NCBI GenBank assembly: GCA_947463775.1
Contig: CANHVD010000454.1
Coordinates: 1 to 5,377 of the forward strand
DNA from: Planctomycetaceae bacterium
Lineage (GTDB): Bacteria > Planctomycetota > Planctomycetia > Planctomycetales > Planctomycetaceae
DNA length: 5,377 bases
Direction of reading: 5' to 3'
In this document: positions 1 through 5,377 of the stretch, piece after piece
Layout: each line of letters starts with the position of its first letter
How positions within the stretch are numbered: position 1 is the stretch's first letter
Notes under the pieces: generated by a model
Databases searched by the model: none
The model's input: the letters and a program-made list of their open reading frames with translations, nothing else
Told to the model about the DNA's origin: nothing
Position numbers and translations under genes: made by a program

Positions 1-4
1 CCTG

Positions 5-38
5 GTTTCGCCTCCGCTTGCGGCTCGCCGATAAACGA
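5..38. repeat. Partial second copy of the palindromic element
   Basis: Positions 5-38 match the reverse complement of 3695-3728 at 31 of 34 bases (differences at window positions 14, 18 and 31), including the shared cores TTTCGCCT and TGCGGCTCGCCG. The match runs from the spacer outwards through one arm. The partner arm would therefore lie just left of position 1, outside the window. The copy sits about 60 nt beyond the kinase stop codon, again in a gene's 3' flank. Confidence 0.75.
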
Positions 39-57
39 GAACGATCACCACGCGACG

Positions 58-78
58 CAAACAACAGCAGGAATGCTG
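58..78 (-). terminator. Weak terminator-like hairpin after the kinase gene
   Basis: On the minus strand, 20 nt after the kinase TGA, CAGCA and TGCTG pair around a TTCC loop, and TTGTTTG follows. The position is right for an intrinsic terminator, but the stem is only 5 bp and the T-tract is interrupted. The neighbouring palindromic repeat at 5-38 could contribute a second, stronger hairpin if its other arm exists outside the window. Confidence 0.3.
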
Positions 79-98
79 GTTCGGCCGATCTGTGCTGG

Positions 99-2387
99 TC
101 ACACTTTCGATTGATCAACAACCGTGTGGCTGTACGGGGAATCGGCCGGTCCCGGGTTTGTAGAAATCACTGGGACCGTGCCGTTTTCATGACCGTTCCA
201 CCATTCTTCAGCCGTTGCTTCCGGCCAGTCGCCTCTTGCAGGCACTTCCGTCAGCAAATGAGCCAACTCGCGGGCCGTATTCGGCCGGCGAGTTCTCACT
301 TTGTCCAGACATCGAAGCAGTGCTGCTTCAAGCTCGGGAGAAATCGCCTGCTTTGTTCGCTGCGACGGTGGAACCGGAACTGCATCGATGTGCATTTGAC
401 ACAGCTGAATCAATGTCGCCGCTTCAAAGACCGGCTGTCCCGTCAGCAGAAAATACCCCAACGCGCCGACGGCGTAGATATCGCTGCGAGCATCCACGGA
501 GCCGGGAGACTGGATGGCTTCAGGAGCCATGTACAGCGGAGTACCGGTCAGAGAATTGGCCATCGTCATGGCCGCCTGCTTTGAATCATCGATCGCTTTG
601 ACCAGACCGAAGTCCAGCACTTTCACCACGTCCGCTTCCGCGCCGCGGCGATTGAGCATTACATTTGCCGGCTTGATGTCTCTGTGAACCAATCCCTGCG
701 AATGAGCTTCATAGAGTGATCCGCAGATCTGGCGCAGAATATTGACGACTCGACCTTCCGGCTGAGGACCATATTTTTCCACCAGCTCCTGAAGATCAAG
801 GCCATCAAGATACTCCATGGCATAGTAGAACACGCCCTCCGGTGTGCGTCCGTAATCGTAGATCGCGATCGTATTCGGATGATTCAGTTTGCACGTAATC
901 TGCACTTCGCGTTCGAATCGATGGATTGAAGCGTCGTTCACTTTGTCCACATTCAAAAGCTTGATCGCTGCCGGGCGTCTGAGCATGGCGTGGTGACCTT
1001 TGAAGACGACACCCATTCCGCCGGAGCCAAGTTTCTCTTCCAACTCGTACTGCCCCAGTTGCTTGAGTTCAATCGCAGCCCTTTGAGCTTCTCGCTGCAA
1101 GCGAGCCACTCGCAGTGTAAACAGGAAGATTGCCACAGAACTGGTGGCCAGGAGCACCAGCAGGCTGCGAAATGTCCACTGCAGAATTGTGAGAGGCCGA
1201 TAAGCTTCGTTGCGATCCATTTCGGTGACGACTCCCATTTCAAATTCCGGGAGCCACTTCCATGCGCCCAGTGTCCAGACTCCGCGATAATCGCGGTAGC
1301 CCTCGATGTCGACTCCATCGATGCCGCTGATCGCCGAAGCCACGCATTTCGTCATTGGCTGCTGCGATCGACGTACTGTTGGTCGATATCCCTCCATCAT
1401 ATTGCCGCCCGGATCCCGAAGCTGCACATTCAGAATCGAACGAGATCCTTCACGGTCCGGCAGGATACCACACAAAAACAAATCTTCATCCAAGCGACTG
1501 TTGGAAACCATCAGGCCCGATTTGTCAAAGGCATAGGTTTCTCCCGAATAGCCGAACTGCCCGAGCTGCAGAATTCTTGTAAATTCAAGCTCGGGACGAA
1601 TCCGCAACGCAAGCACTCCGATGACTTCAAAATCGGTATCACGCACCGGCGCGCAGACGAGCATTGTGGGCACGCCGGAACGCAGACGTCCGGTTTCATC
1701 TTTCAGCATCACGACACTGCCAAATGGAGGCGTGATTGAGGCTTCGCCTTTGAGTGCTTTCTGGAAGAGTGTTTCAAACTCCGGAATAATCGCGCGGCCG
1801 ATTAGTTCGTCAGTCGCCGCAGCAATTACCTTGCGAGACTTATCCGCGATAATGTAACCCGCGTAGTCATGCGATGACAGAGTTGGTCCCAGTTGCTTCG
1901 CCAGCAGCTTACGCAGCTCAATCACATCTATGGCCGGCACATCGCCAACCGTTGTTTCCTGGTGGTCGATCAATTTCTGGATACTGTCGCGAATCGCCTG
2001 ATTGTTGGCCGTGGCTGTCGCATTGGCGATGTTGGTGCGAATCCAGTTGAGCAGCATTTCAGATTCAACGGACAGCAGTGACTCCAACTGCGACTGCATA
2101 TTCGCGCGCATCGTGATCGAGATGGCACGACTCACGAAGAACCCGATCGTGCCAAGGAGTAGTGTGGCCACAATTGGCCAGATCCAGATTTGCTTGCGCA
2201 GGAACAGGCCCGTGCGCGACACCGCAGTGCCCAGCGACTTCGAGGCCCATGTCATTTGCGGATGCAGGGAGTTGCGAACGGCCGAGTCGCGTCGAAATAG
2301 TGAGAGGAGTTTCATTCTTTGCCACAGGTGTTCAGGGAGATCGGATGAGACGACGCCTGGCGTTCTACTTCGGAAAACGGCGCGCAC
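99..2387 (-). CDS. Transmembrane sensor Ser/Thr protein kinase (Cache-like sensor, Hanks-type kinase)
   Basis: This is a 762-residue membrane receptor kinase that should phosphorylate Ser/Thr on cytoplasmic proteins in response to an extracytoplasmic signal. A basic N-terminal tail leads to a first membrane segment (about residues 67-88). An extracytoplasmic region (about 89-400) follows, resembling a double-Cache sensor, with a GETYAFDKSGLMVSNSR stretch near 282-298 and WKWLPEFEMGVVTEMD near 376-391. A second membrane segment (about 406-425) and a short charged linker precede the kinase domain (about 447-712). All catalytic motifs are intact: glycine loop GSGGMG at 454-459, AAIK lysine K476, helix-C E494, HRD aspartate D570 with K572 and N575, DFG at 592-594, and APE at 621-623. 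The C-terminal tail is Trp-rich (W721, W729, W730) and then low in complexity. The start is uncertain: GTG at 2387 gives the longest frame, ATG at 2315 (residue 25) is a reasonable alternative, and neither has a strong Shine-Dalgarno. The stop is TGA. The ligand and substrates are unknown. Confidence 0.93.
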   Translation of the reverse strand: MRAVFRSRTPGVVSSDLPEHLWQRMKLLSLFRRDSAVRNSLHPQMTWASKSLGTAVSRTGLFLRKQIWIWPIVATLLLGTIGFFVSRAISITMRANMQSQLESLLSVESEMLLNWIRTNIANATATANNQAIRDSIQKLIDHQETTVGDVPAIDVIELRKLLAKQLGPTLSSHDYAGYIIADKSRKVIAAATDELIGRAIIPEFETLFQKALKGEASITPPFGSVVMLKDETGRLRSGVPTMLVCAPVRDTDFEVIGVLALRIRPELEFTRILQLGQFGYSGETYAFDKSGLMVSNSRLDEDLFLCGILPDREGSRSILNVQLRDPGGNMMEGYRPTVRRSQQPMTKCVASAISGIDGVDIEGYRDYRGVWTLGAWKWLPEFEMGVVTEMDRNEAYRPLTILQWTFRSLLVLLATSSVAIFLFTLRVARLQREAQRAAIELKQLGQYELEEKLGSGGMGVVFKGHHAMLRRPAAIKLLNVDKVNDASIHRFEREVQITCKLNHPNTIAIYDYGRTPEGVFYYAMEYLDGLDLQELVEKYGPQPEGRVVNILRQICGSLYEAHSQGLVHRDIKPANVMLNRRGAEADVVKVLDFGLVKAIDDSKQAAMTMANSLTGTPLYMAPEAIQSPGSVDARSDIYAVGALGYFLLTGQPVFEAATLIQLCQMHIDAVPVPPSQRTKQAISPELEAALLRCLDKVRTRRPNTARELAHLLTEVPARGDWPEATAEEWWNGHENGTVPVISTNPGPADSPYSHTVVDQSKV

Positions 2388-2541
2388 TAAGAGCTTTGCG
2401 CGCCGCGATTTGCGTTAAGTATGCCCCGTGAATACTCTGGCGGGCCAGCAAAAAGGAGTTGGCGTAGGGCAGGATTCGCAACCGGAACTCGGCAGCGGCA
2501 GAATCATCGATACAGGATCATGTTGCATTCTGGCAACAACA

Positions 2542-2568
2542 CGGATTCATTAGGCGCACTGGAATCCG
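2542..2568 (-). terminator. Weak hairpin downstream of the HAD gene
   Basis: CGGATTC (2542-2548) and GAATCCG (2562-2568) form a 7-bp stem with a 13-nt loop, starting about 30 nt after the HAD stop codon. On the minus strand it is followed by TGTTGTTGCC, which is too poor in T for a confident intrinsic terminator. It may attenuate read-through into the kinase gene or do nothing. The rest of the 212-nt gap up to the kinase start shows no clear promoter and no supportable gene. Confidence 0.2.
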
Positions 2569-2599
2569 GGGACTCATGTTCATCGCCGTAAGGATTTGG

Positions 2600-3625
2600 T
2601 TACGGGGCAGCGGAGTAGATCGTTTTCCAGTCATCCTTCATGCTGACCACAGTCCAGCCTTTTGACGCGGCCTCGTTGAGACCTTTGTCCAGCTTGCCGA
2701 CATGCGATGAGCGGTCGTAGGCCCATTCCCGATCTGCGTCGGTGTGATGAACGATCAAGCCGAACCTTGGGCCGCTGCCGGATGTTGTCCATTCGAGCAT
2801 TTCGAAGTCGCCGTCAGAATTTCCGAACGCCGCAATCGGACGTCGACCAATATGCTGTTGGATGCCGACCGGCTTGCCCGCTTTGTCGTCGATGAAGTTA
2901 ATCTCTGGCAGTCGCACAAGGACAGGTCGACCGTCCTGCAGTTCAAAATTTGTACGGATGCTGCTTCCGATCACCTGCTCCGGCGGGATGCCATAAACTC
3001 GTTCCGTCCACGGCCGCATGAACTCGATTCCACCGCCAGAAACGATATAGGTCTTAAAGCCATTCGCCCGCAGGTAGGTCAGCAGTTCCAGCATAGGCTG
3101 ATAGACCATCTCCGTATAGAGCCGCCCCGTGACAGGATGCTTTGCCGTTGCGATCCAATCCTTCACGATCAGCTCGAACTCTTCCGTGGTCAGGCCAGCA
3201 TGTGTGGCCATGACCATTTCCAGCAACGCATGCTCACCGCCAGCCAGCGCGGCTTTTACGTCGCCTCGGAGGACAGACGCGAACGGTTCTTTGTCTTTCC
3301 ACTCGGGATGCTTCGGTGCAAGTGTCTTGAGGCGGTCGAAGATGAAGAATGCCTGAAAGTACATCGGTTGTTCAGCCCACAGCGTCCCGTCGTTGTCAAA
3401 CGTGGCGATGCGTTCTGCAACCGGCACGAAGTCGGGAGATCCTTCCGCGGTCACTCGATCCACAAAGGAAATGATCGACTGCTTTGCTTCGCCATCGTTC
3501 CACGACGGAAGCGGATCTTTGGCACGGACAGCACTGACGTTGCATACAAACGCCAGAAGACATCCACAGACGAGAAGCGTACTTCTGCGGTGAGCGAACA
3601 CAGGATTCTTCGAGATGCGTGACAA
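2600..3625 (-). CDS. Exported HAD-superfamily hydrolase (phosphoserine phosphatase-like)
   Basis: This 341-residue protein is a probable phosphomonoesterase of the haloacid dehalogenase superfamily, secreted across the inner membrane. A Sec-type signal peptide is visible: basic residues H12-R14, a hydrophobic core at about 15-31, and likely cleavage after A32 or A35. HAD motif I is FDNDGT, with nucleophile D77 and acid/base D79. Motif II is the serine in YIVSGGG (S196). The motif III lysine is K248 or K251. Motif IV is GNSDGD at 268-273. The roughly 115 residues between motifs I and II fit a helical C1-type cap, as in phosphoserine-phosphatase-like members. No ATG exists between the upstream stop and residue 88, which lies past motif I, so TTG at 3625 with GGAG seven bases upstream is the likely start. 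It lies downstream of the sulfatase but behind a terminator, and 212 nt ahead of the kinase. The family and export are well supported; the substrate is not known, and a true role in serine biosynthesis is unlikely for an exported protein. Confidence 0.9.
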   Translation of the reverse strand: MSRISKNPVFAHRRSTLLVCGCLLAFVCNVSAVRAKDPLPSWNDGEAKQSIISFVDRVTAEGSPDFVPVAERIATFDNDGTLWAEQPMYFQAFFIFDRLKTLAPKHPEWKDKEPFASVLRGDVKAALAGGEHALLEMVMATHAGLTTEEFELIVKDWIATAKHPVTGRLYTEMVYQPMLELLTYLRANGFKTYIVSGGGIEFMRPWTERVYGIPPEQVIGSSIRTNFELQDGRPVLVRLPEINFIDDKAGKPVGIQQHIGRRPIAAFGNSDGDFEMLEWTTSGSGPRFGLIVHHTDADREWAYDRSSHVGKLDKGLNEAASKGWTVVSMKDDWKTIYSAAP

Positions 3626-3632
3626 GTGATTT

Positions 3633-3636
3633 CTCC
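3633..3636 (-). promoter_or_regulatory. Shine-Dalgarno site that fixes the TTG start of the HAD gene
   Basis: On the minus strand the sequence reads GGAG, then seven bases (AAATCAC), then TTG at 3625. The spacing is ideal, and no ATG or GTG start lies further upstream in frame within the checked stretch. The protein from this TTG begins with a proper signal peptide. This site therefore decides the start codon. Confidence 0.7.
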
Positions 3637-3696
3637 ATTCACTCCAGTCGCCGTGCGATGCTGATGAGTGCGTGGTCCTACGATGAATTCGATTTC

Positions 3697-3760
3697 GTTT
3701 AACGGCGAGCCGCAGGCGTAGGCGAAACAGGGCAACGACGCCTGCGGCTTGCCGTTAAAC
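3697..3760. repeat. Palindromic intergenic element (23-bp arms, 18-nt spacer)
   Basis: The arms at 3697-3719 and 3738-3760 are complementary over 23 bp with a single mismatch (G at 3707 opposite T at 3750, which is a G-U wobble in plus-strand RNA). The spacer is 3720-3737. The arm core reads TTTAACGGCGAGCCGCAGGC. No T-tract follows on either strand, so it is not a standard terminator, and a terminator for the sulfatase already exists upstream of it. The left arm and part of the spacer recur, inverted, at 5-38, which marks it as a dispersed repeat, perhaps REP- or MITE-like. What mobilises or uses it is unknown. Confidence 0.85.
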
Positions 3761-3815
3761 TAAACGACTAAATCACCAGGCTGGCCAACTCCAGCGGCTG
3801 ATGTGGAGCACCCCA

Positions 3816-3835
3816 GGTTCAAAAATTTAAGAACC
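3816..3835. promoter_or_regulatory. AT-rich imperfect dyad, possible operator or promoter element
   Basis: GGTTC at 3816-3820 and GAACC at 3831-3835 are perfect inverted repeats around an AT-only centre containing AAATTT. On the minus strand a poor sigma-70-like pair overlaps it: TTGCGC, 16 nt, then TTAAAT. It lies between the sulfatase terminator and the HAD gene, where a promoter or operator for the HAD gene would be expected. It could equally be a chance AT-rich dyad. No regulator in the window is an obvious partner. Confidence 0.25.
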
Positions 3836-3850
3836 ACTCGTTGTCGGCGC

Positions 3851-3893
3851 AAAAACAAAGCGGGATGCCGTACAACATGGCGACATCCCGCTT
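3851..3893 (-). terminator. Intrinsic terminator of the arylsulfatase gene
   Basis: Read on the minus strand, a perfect 10-bp stem (AAGCGGGATG paired with CATCCCGCTT, arms at 3884-3893 and 3858-3867) begins 20 nt after the sulfatase stop codon. A further GCC/GGC pairing is possible inside the loop. The stem is followed directly by TGTTTTTG. A GC-rich stem, a U-rich tail and the position just after a stop codon together make a classical Rho-independent terminator. It separates the sulfatase transcript from the HAD gene downstream. Confidence 0.85.
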
Positions 3894-3913
3894 CTGAATT
3901 GATCCGGTGACAG

Positions 3914-5377
3914 TTACTGGCCGCCAGCCGTCATGTCCTTAATTTGTTTTTCGAGTGACTCCAGACTCCAGTCACCCGGTTTCTGGCTCGGTGGATAATC
4001 CTTCATTGTCATCAGGAATCGAGCAGCCACGGTCTGCATTGGTCCGAGCACATAGGCGCGGTCGATCATCCAGTCGTGGTAGGTATTTGAGTTCTCATAA
4101 GCTTTCTCAAACGGATCGCGGCGCAGATTGAACAGCAGCGGCAGACGCAGCTTAATGAACGGCTCACGCCAGACCTGAAGCTGATGCGCGCGGTTTTCGA
4201 GATACGTGGCTTTCCAGTCGCCGACACGGATCGACATCACGTTGCCGTCGTCACCAACATAGATAAACTCATTGCGCGGTGATGTTTCCGTTTTGCCGCT
4301 CAGGTAATCCATCTGGTTGTAACCATCGATGTAGTTCTTGTACTTGCGTCCGTTCAGTTCGACGCCCTTCAGCAGCTGTTCCTTAACGTCCGGCGCACCG
4401 GCGGCTGCGGCGAAAGTAGGCAGCCAGTCTTCGTGTGACACAATGCCATTCAAAGTCACGCCCGCCGGGAAGTGACCAGGCCAGCGGACGAACGCTGGGA
4501 CACGGAAAGCACCTTCCCAGTTGGAGTTCTTCTCACCGTGGAACGGAGTCGTACCGGCATCGGGCCATGTGTTGTAGTGCGGGCCGTTGTCGGTTGAGTA
4601 CATTACGATGGTGTCGTCACCAAGTTTCAGCTCGTCAACAAGCTTCAGCAGTTCGCCGACCATTGCGTCATGTTCAATCATGCCGTCGGTGTATTCGTCA
4701 TTCCCTTTGTGACGATTTTCAGCCTTAACGTGGGTGCGGAAATGCATGCGAGTTGCATTCCACCAGCAGAAGAACGGTTGACCGGCTTCGTGTTGTTTTT
4801 TGATGAAGTCCTTTGCCACGGCCAGAGATTCTTCGTCGATTGTCTCCATGCGTTTTTTGGTTAGCGGACCAGTGTTCTCAATGGTCTGTCCGCCCTTGCC
4901 ATCGGCTTTGGAGTGAATCACACCGCGTGGTCCGAAGACTTCGCGGAACGTCTTGCCGTTCGCGAGGACCATGTCGCCAGGATAGTCTTCCTGCTCTGGT
5001 TCTTCCTCCGCGTTGAGGTGGTACAGGTTGCCGAAGAACTCATCGAAACCATGCACGGTCGGCAGATGCTCATCGCGATCGCCCTGATGATTCTTACCGA
5101 ACTGGCCTGTCGCGTAGCCGAGGCTTTTTAGAACAGTCGCCATCGTCACGTCGGTCTTCTGCCAGCCTTCTTTGGCTCCCGGCATACCGACTTTCGTCAT
5201 GCCGCTGCGAACTGGAACGCTGCCGCTGATGAATGCCGCGCGACCTGCCGTGCAGCTCTGTTGAGCATAATAGTCGGTGAAACCAACGCCTTCGCGAGCG
5301 ATTCGATCGATGTTTGGCGTCTTGTAGCCCATCATGCCACGGTTGTTGTGGCTGATGTTCCACGTGCCGATATCGTC
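3914..5377 (-). CDS. Arylsulfatase, FGly-dependent (5'-truncated by window edge)
   Basis: This is a sulfatase of the alkaline-phosphatase fold that hydrolyses sulfate esters. The frame is open to the window edge; 487 residues are visible, starting with DDIGTWN, so the internal ATG at 5335 is not the real start. Numbering from the first visible codon, D1-D2 are the first calcium ligands. C42 in CTAGR is the cysteine that a maturase would convert to formylglycine, and R46 closes that motif. K95 and H97 lie in the second sulfatase signature (GYATGQFGKNH). H212 is in RMHFRTH, D263-N264 in STDNG are the remaining metal ligands, and K283 is in HGEKN. By comparison with characterised arylsulfatases the active site is complete. 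The missing N-terminus probably holds a signal peptide, which cannot be seen here. The signature has Asn where Trp is common (GKNH instead of GKWH), and Ala replaces Pro at the third position of the C-x-P-x-R motif; both are accepted variants. The natural substrate, possibly an algal sulfated polysaccharide, is inference. The stop is TAA. Confidence 0.95.
   Translation of the reverse strand, partial: DDIGTWNISHNNRGMMGYKTPNIDRIAREGVGFTDYYAQQSCTAGRAAFISGSVPVRSGMTKVGMPGAKEGWQKTDVTMATVLKSLGYATGQFGKNHQGDRDEHLPTVHGFDEFFGNLYHLNAEEEPEQEDYPGDMVLANGKTFREVFGPRGVIHSKADGKGGQTIENTGPLTKKRMETIDEESLAVAKDFIKKQHEAGQPFFCWWNATRMHFRTHVKAENRHKGNDEYTDGMIEHDAMVGELLKLVDELKLGDDTIVMYSTDNGPHYNTWPDAGTTPFHGEKNSNWEGAFRVPAFVRWPGHFPAGVTLNGIVSHEDWLPTFAAAAGAPDVKEQLLKGVELNGRKYKNYIDGYNQMDYLSGKTETSPRNEFIYVGDDGNVMSIRVGDWKATYLENRAHQLQVWREPFIKLRLPLLFNLRRDPFEKAYENSNTYHDWMIDRAYVLGPMQTVAARFLMTMKDYPPSQKPGDWSLESLEKQIKDMTAGGQ

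Noticed and set aside
990..1739. A 249-codon open frame on the plus strand
   Set aside because: It lies wholly antisense to the sensor kinase, whose sensor and linker sequence is clearly coding, and its translation shows no recognisable domain.
2518..2583. A 21-codon minus-strand frame with three consecutive cysteines in the HAD-kinase gap
   Set aside because: It is too short to support from one sequence, lacks a Shine-Dalgarno, and overlaps a weak hairpin; conservation would be needed.
2388..2599. Possible sigma-70 promoter for the kinase (TTGCCA, 18 nt, TATCGA on the minus strand)
   Set aside because: Only three of six bases match at the -10 box; such matches are expected by chance in 212 nt.
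2586..2605. CCGTAA/TTACGG hairpin at the HAD stop codon
   Set aside because: It is a 6-bp stem overlapping the stop codon with no T-tract after it; probably chance.
3556..3570. Possible lipobox in the HAD signal peptide (Cys at residues 20 and 22)
   Set aside because: The residues before each cysteine (LLV-C, VCG-C) do not fit the usual L-A/S-G/A-C pattern, and a normal signal-peptidase I site lies further on.
2744..3622. A 292-codon open frame on the plus strand
   Set aside because: It is antisense to the HAD gene, which has a signal peptide and all four motifs; the plus-strand translation is rich in Arg, Cys and His without any domain, as expected of a shadow frame.
3697..3760. The palindrome read as a CRISPR unit or as the sulfatase terminator
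   Set aside because: There are no regularly spaced direct repeats, it lacks a T-tract, and a better terminator already lies between it and the sulfatase stop codon.

Overview
The window reads as ordinary chromosomal DNA of a planctomycete (Planctomycetota), probably a moderately GC-rich marine type. The reasoning rests on gene content, since no rRNA or marker gene is present: a large transmembrane Hanks-type Ser/Thr kinase with an extracytoplasmic Cache-like sensor, an exported HAD phosphatase and an FGly-type sulfatase, separated by long intergenic gaps and a palindromic repeat. This combination is typical of that phylum. Genus-level placement is not possible from the sequence alone.

All three genes lie on the minus strand, so transcription runs from right to left. 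From right to left: (1) an arylsulfatase (3914-5377) whose N-terminus is cut by the window edge exactly at its first metal-binding Asp-Asp pair; (2) a 288-nt gap (3626-3913) holding a good intrinsic terminator (3851-3893), an AT-rich dyad (3816-3835) and a 64-nt palindromic element (3697-3760); (3) an exported HAD-superfamily hydrolase (2600-3625) that starts at TTG with a well-placed GGAG; (4) a 212-nt gap (2388-2599) with only weak hairpins and no convincing promoter or gene; (5) a dCache-like sensor/Ser-Thr kinase (99-2387); (6) a 98-nt tail (1-98) with a weak terminator-like hairpin and half of a second copy of the palindromic element (5-38).

How they may work together (inference): the sulfatase would hydrolyse sulfate esters and the HAD protein phosphate esters outside the cytoplasm. 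The kinase has its sensing domain on the same side and its catalytic domain inside. A clear terminator after the sulfatase argues against a single tight operon, so any link is by neighbourhood rather than proven co-transcription. I see no tRNA, rRNA, CRISPR, transposase, phage gene or obvious defence system. The least ordinary item is the dispersed palindrome, present in two related copies 3.7 kb apart, both in the 3' flanks of genes.
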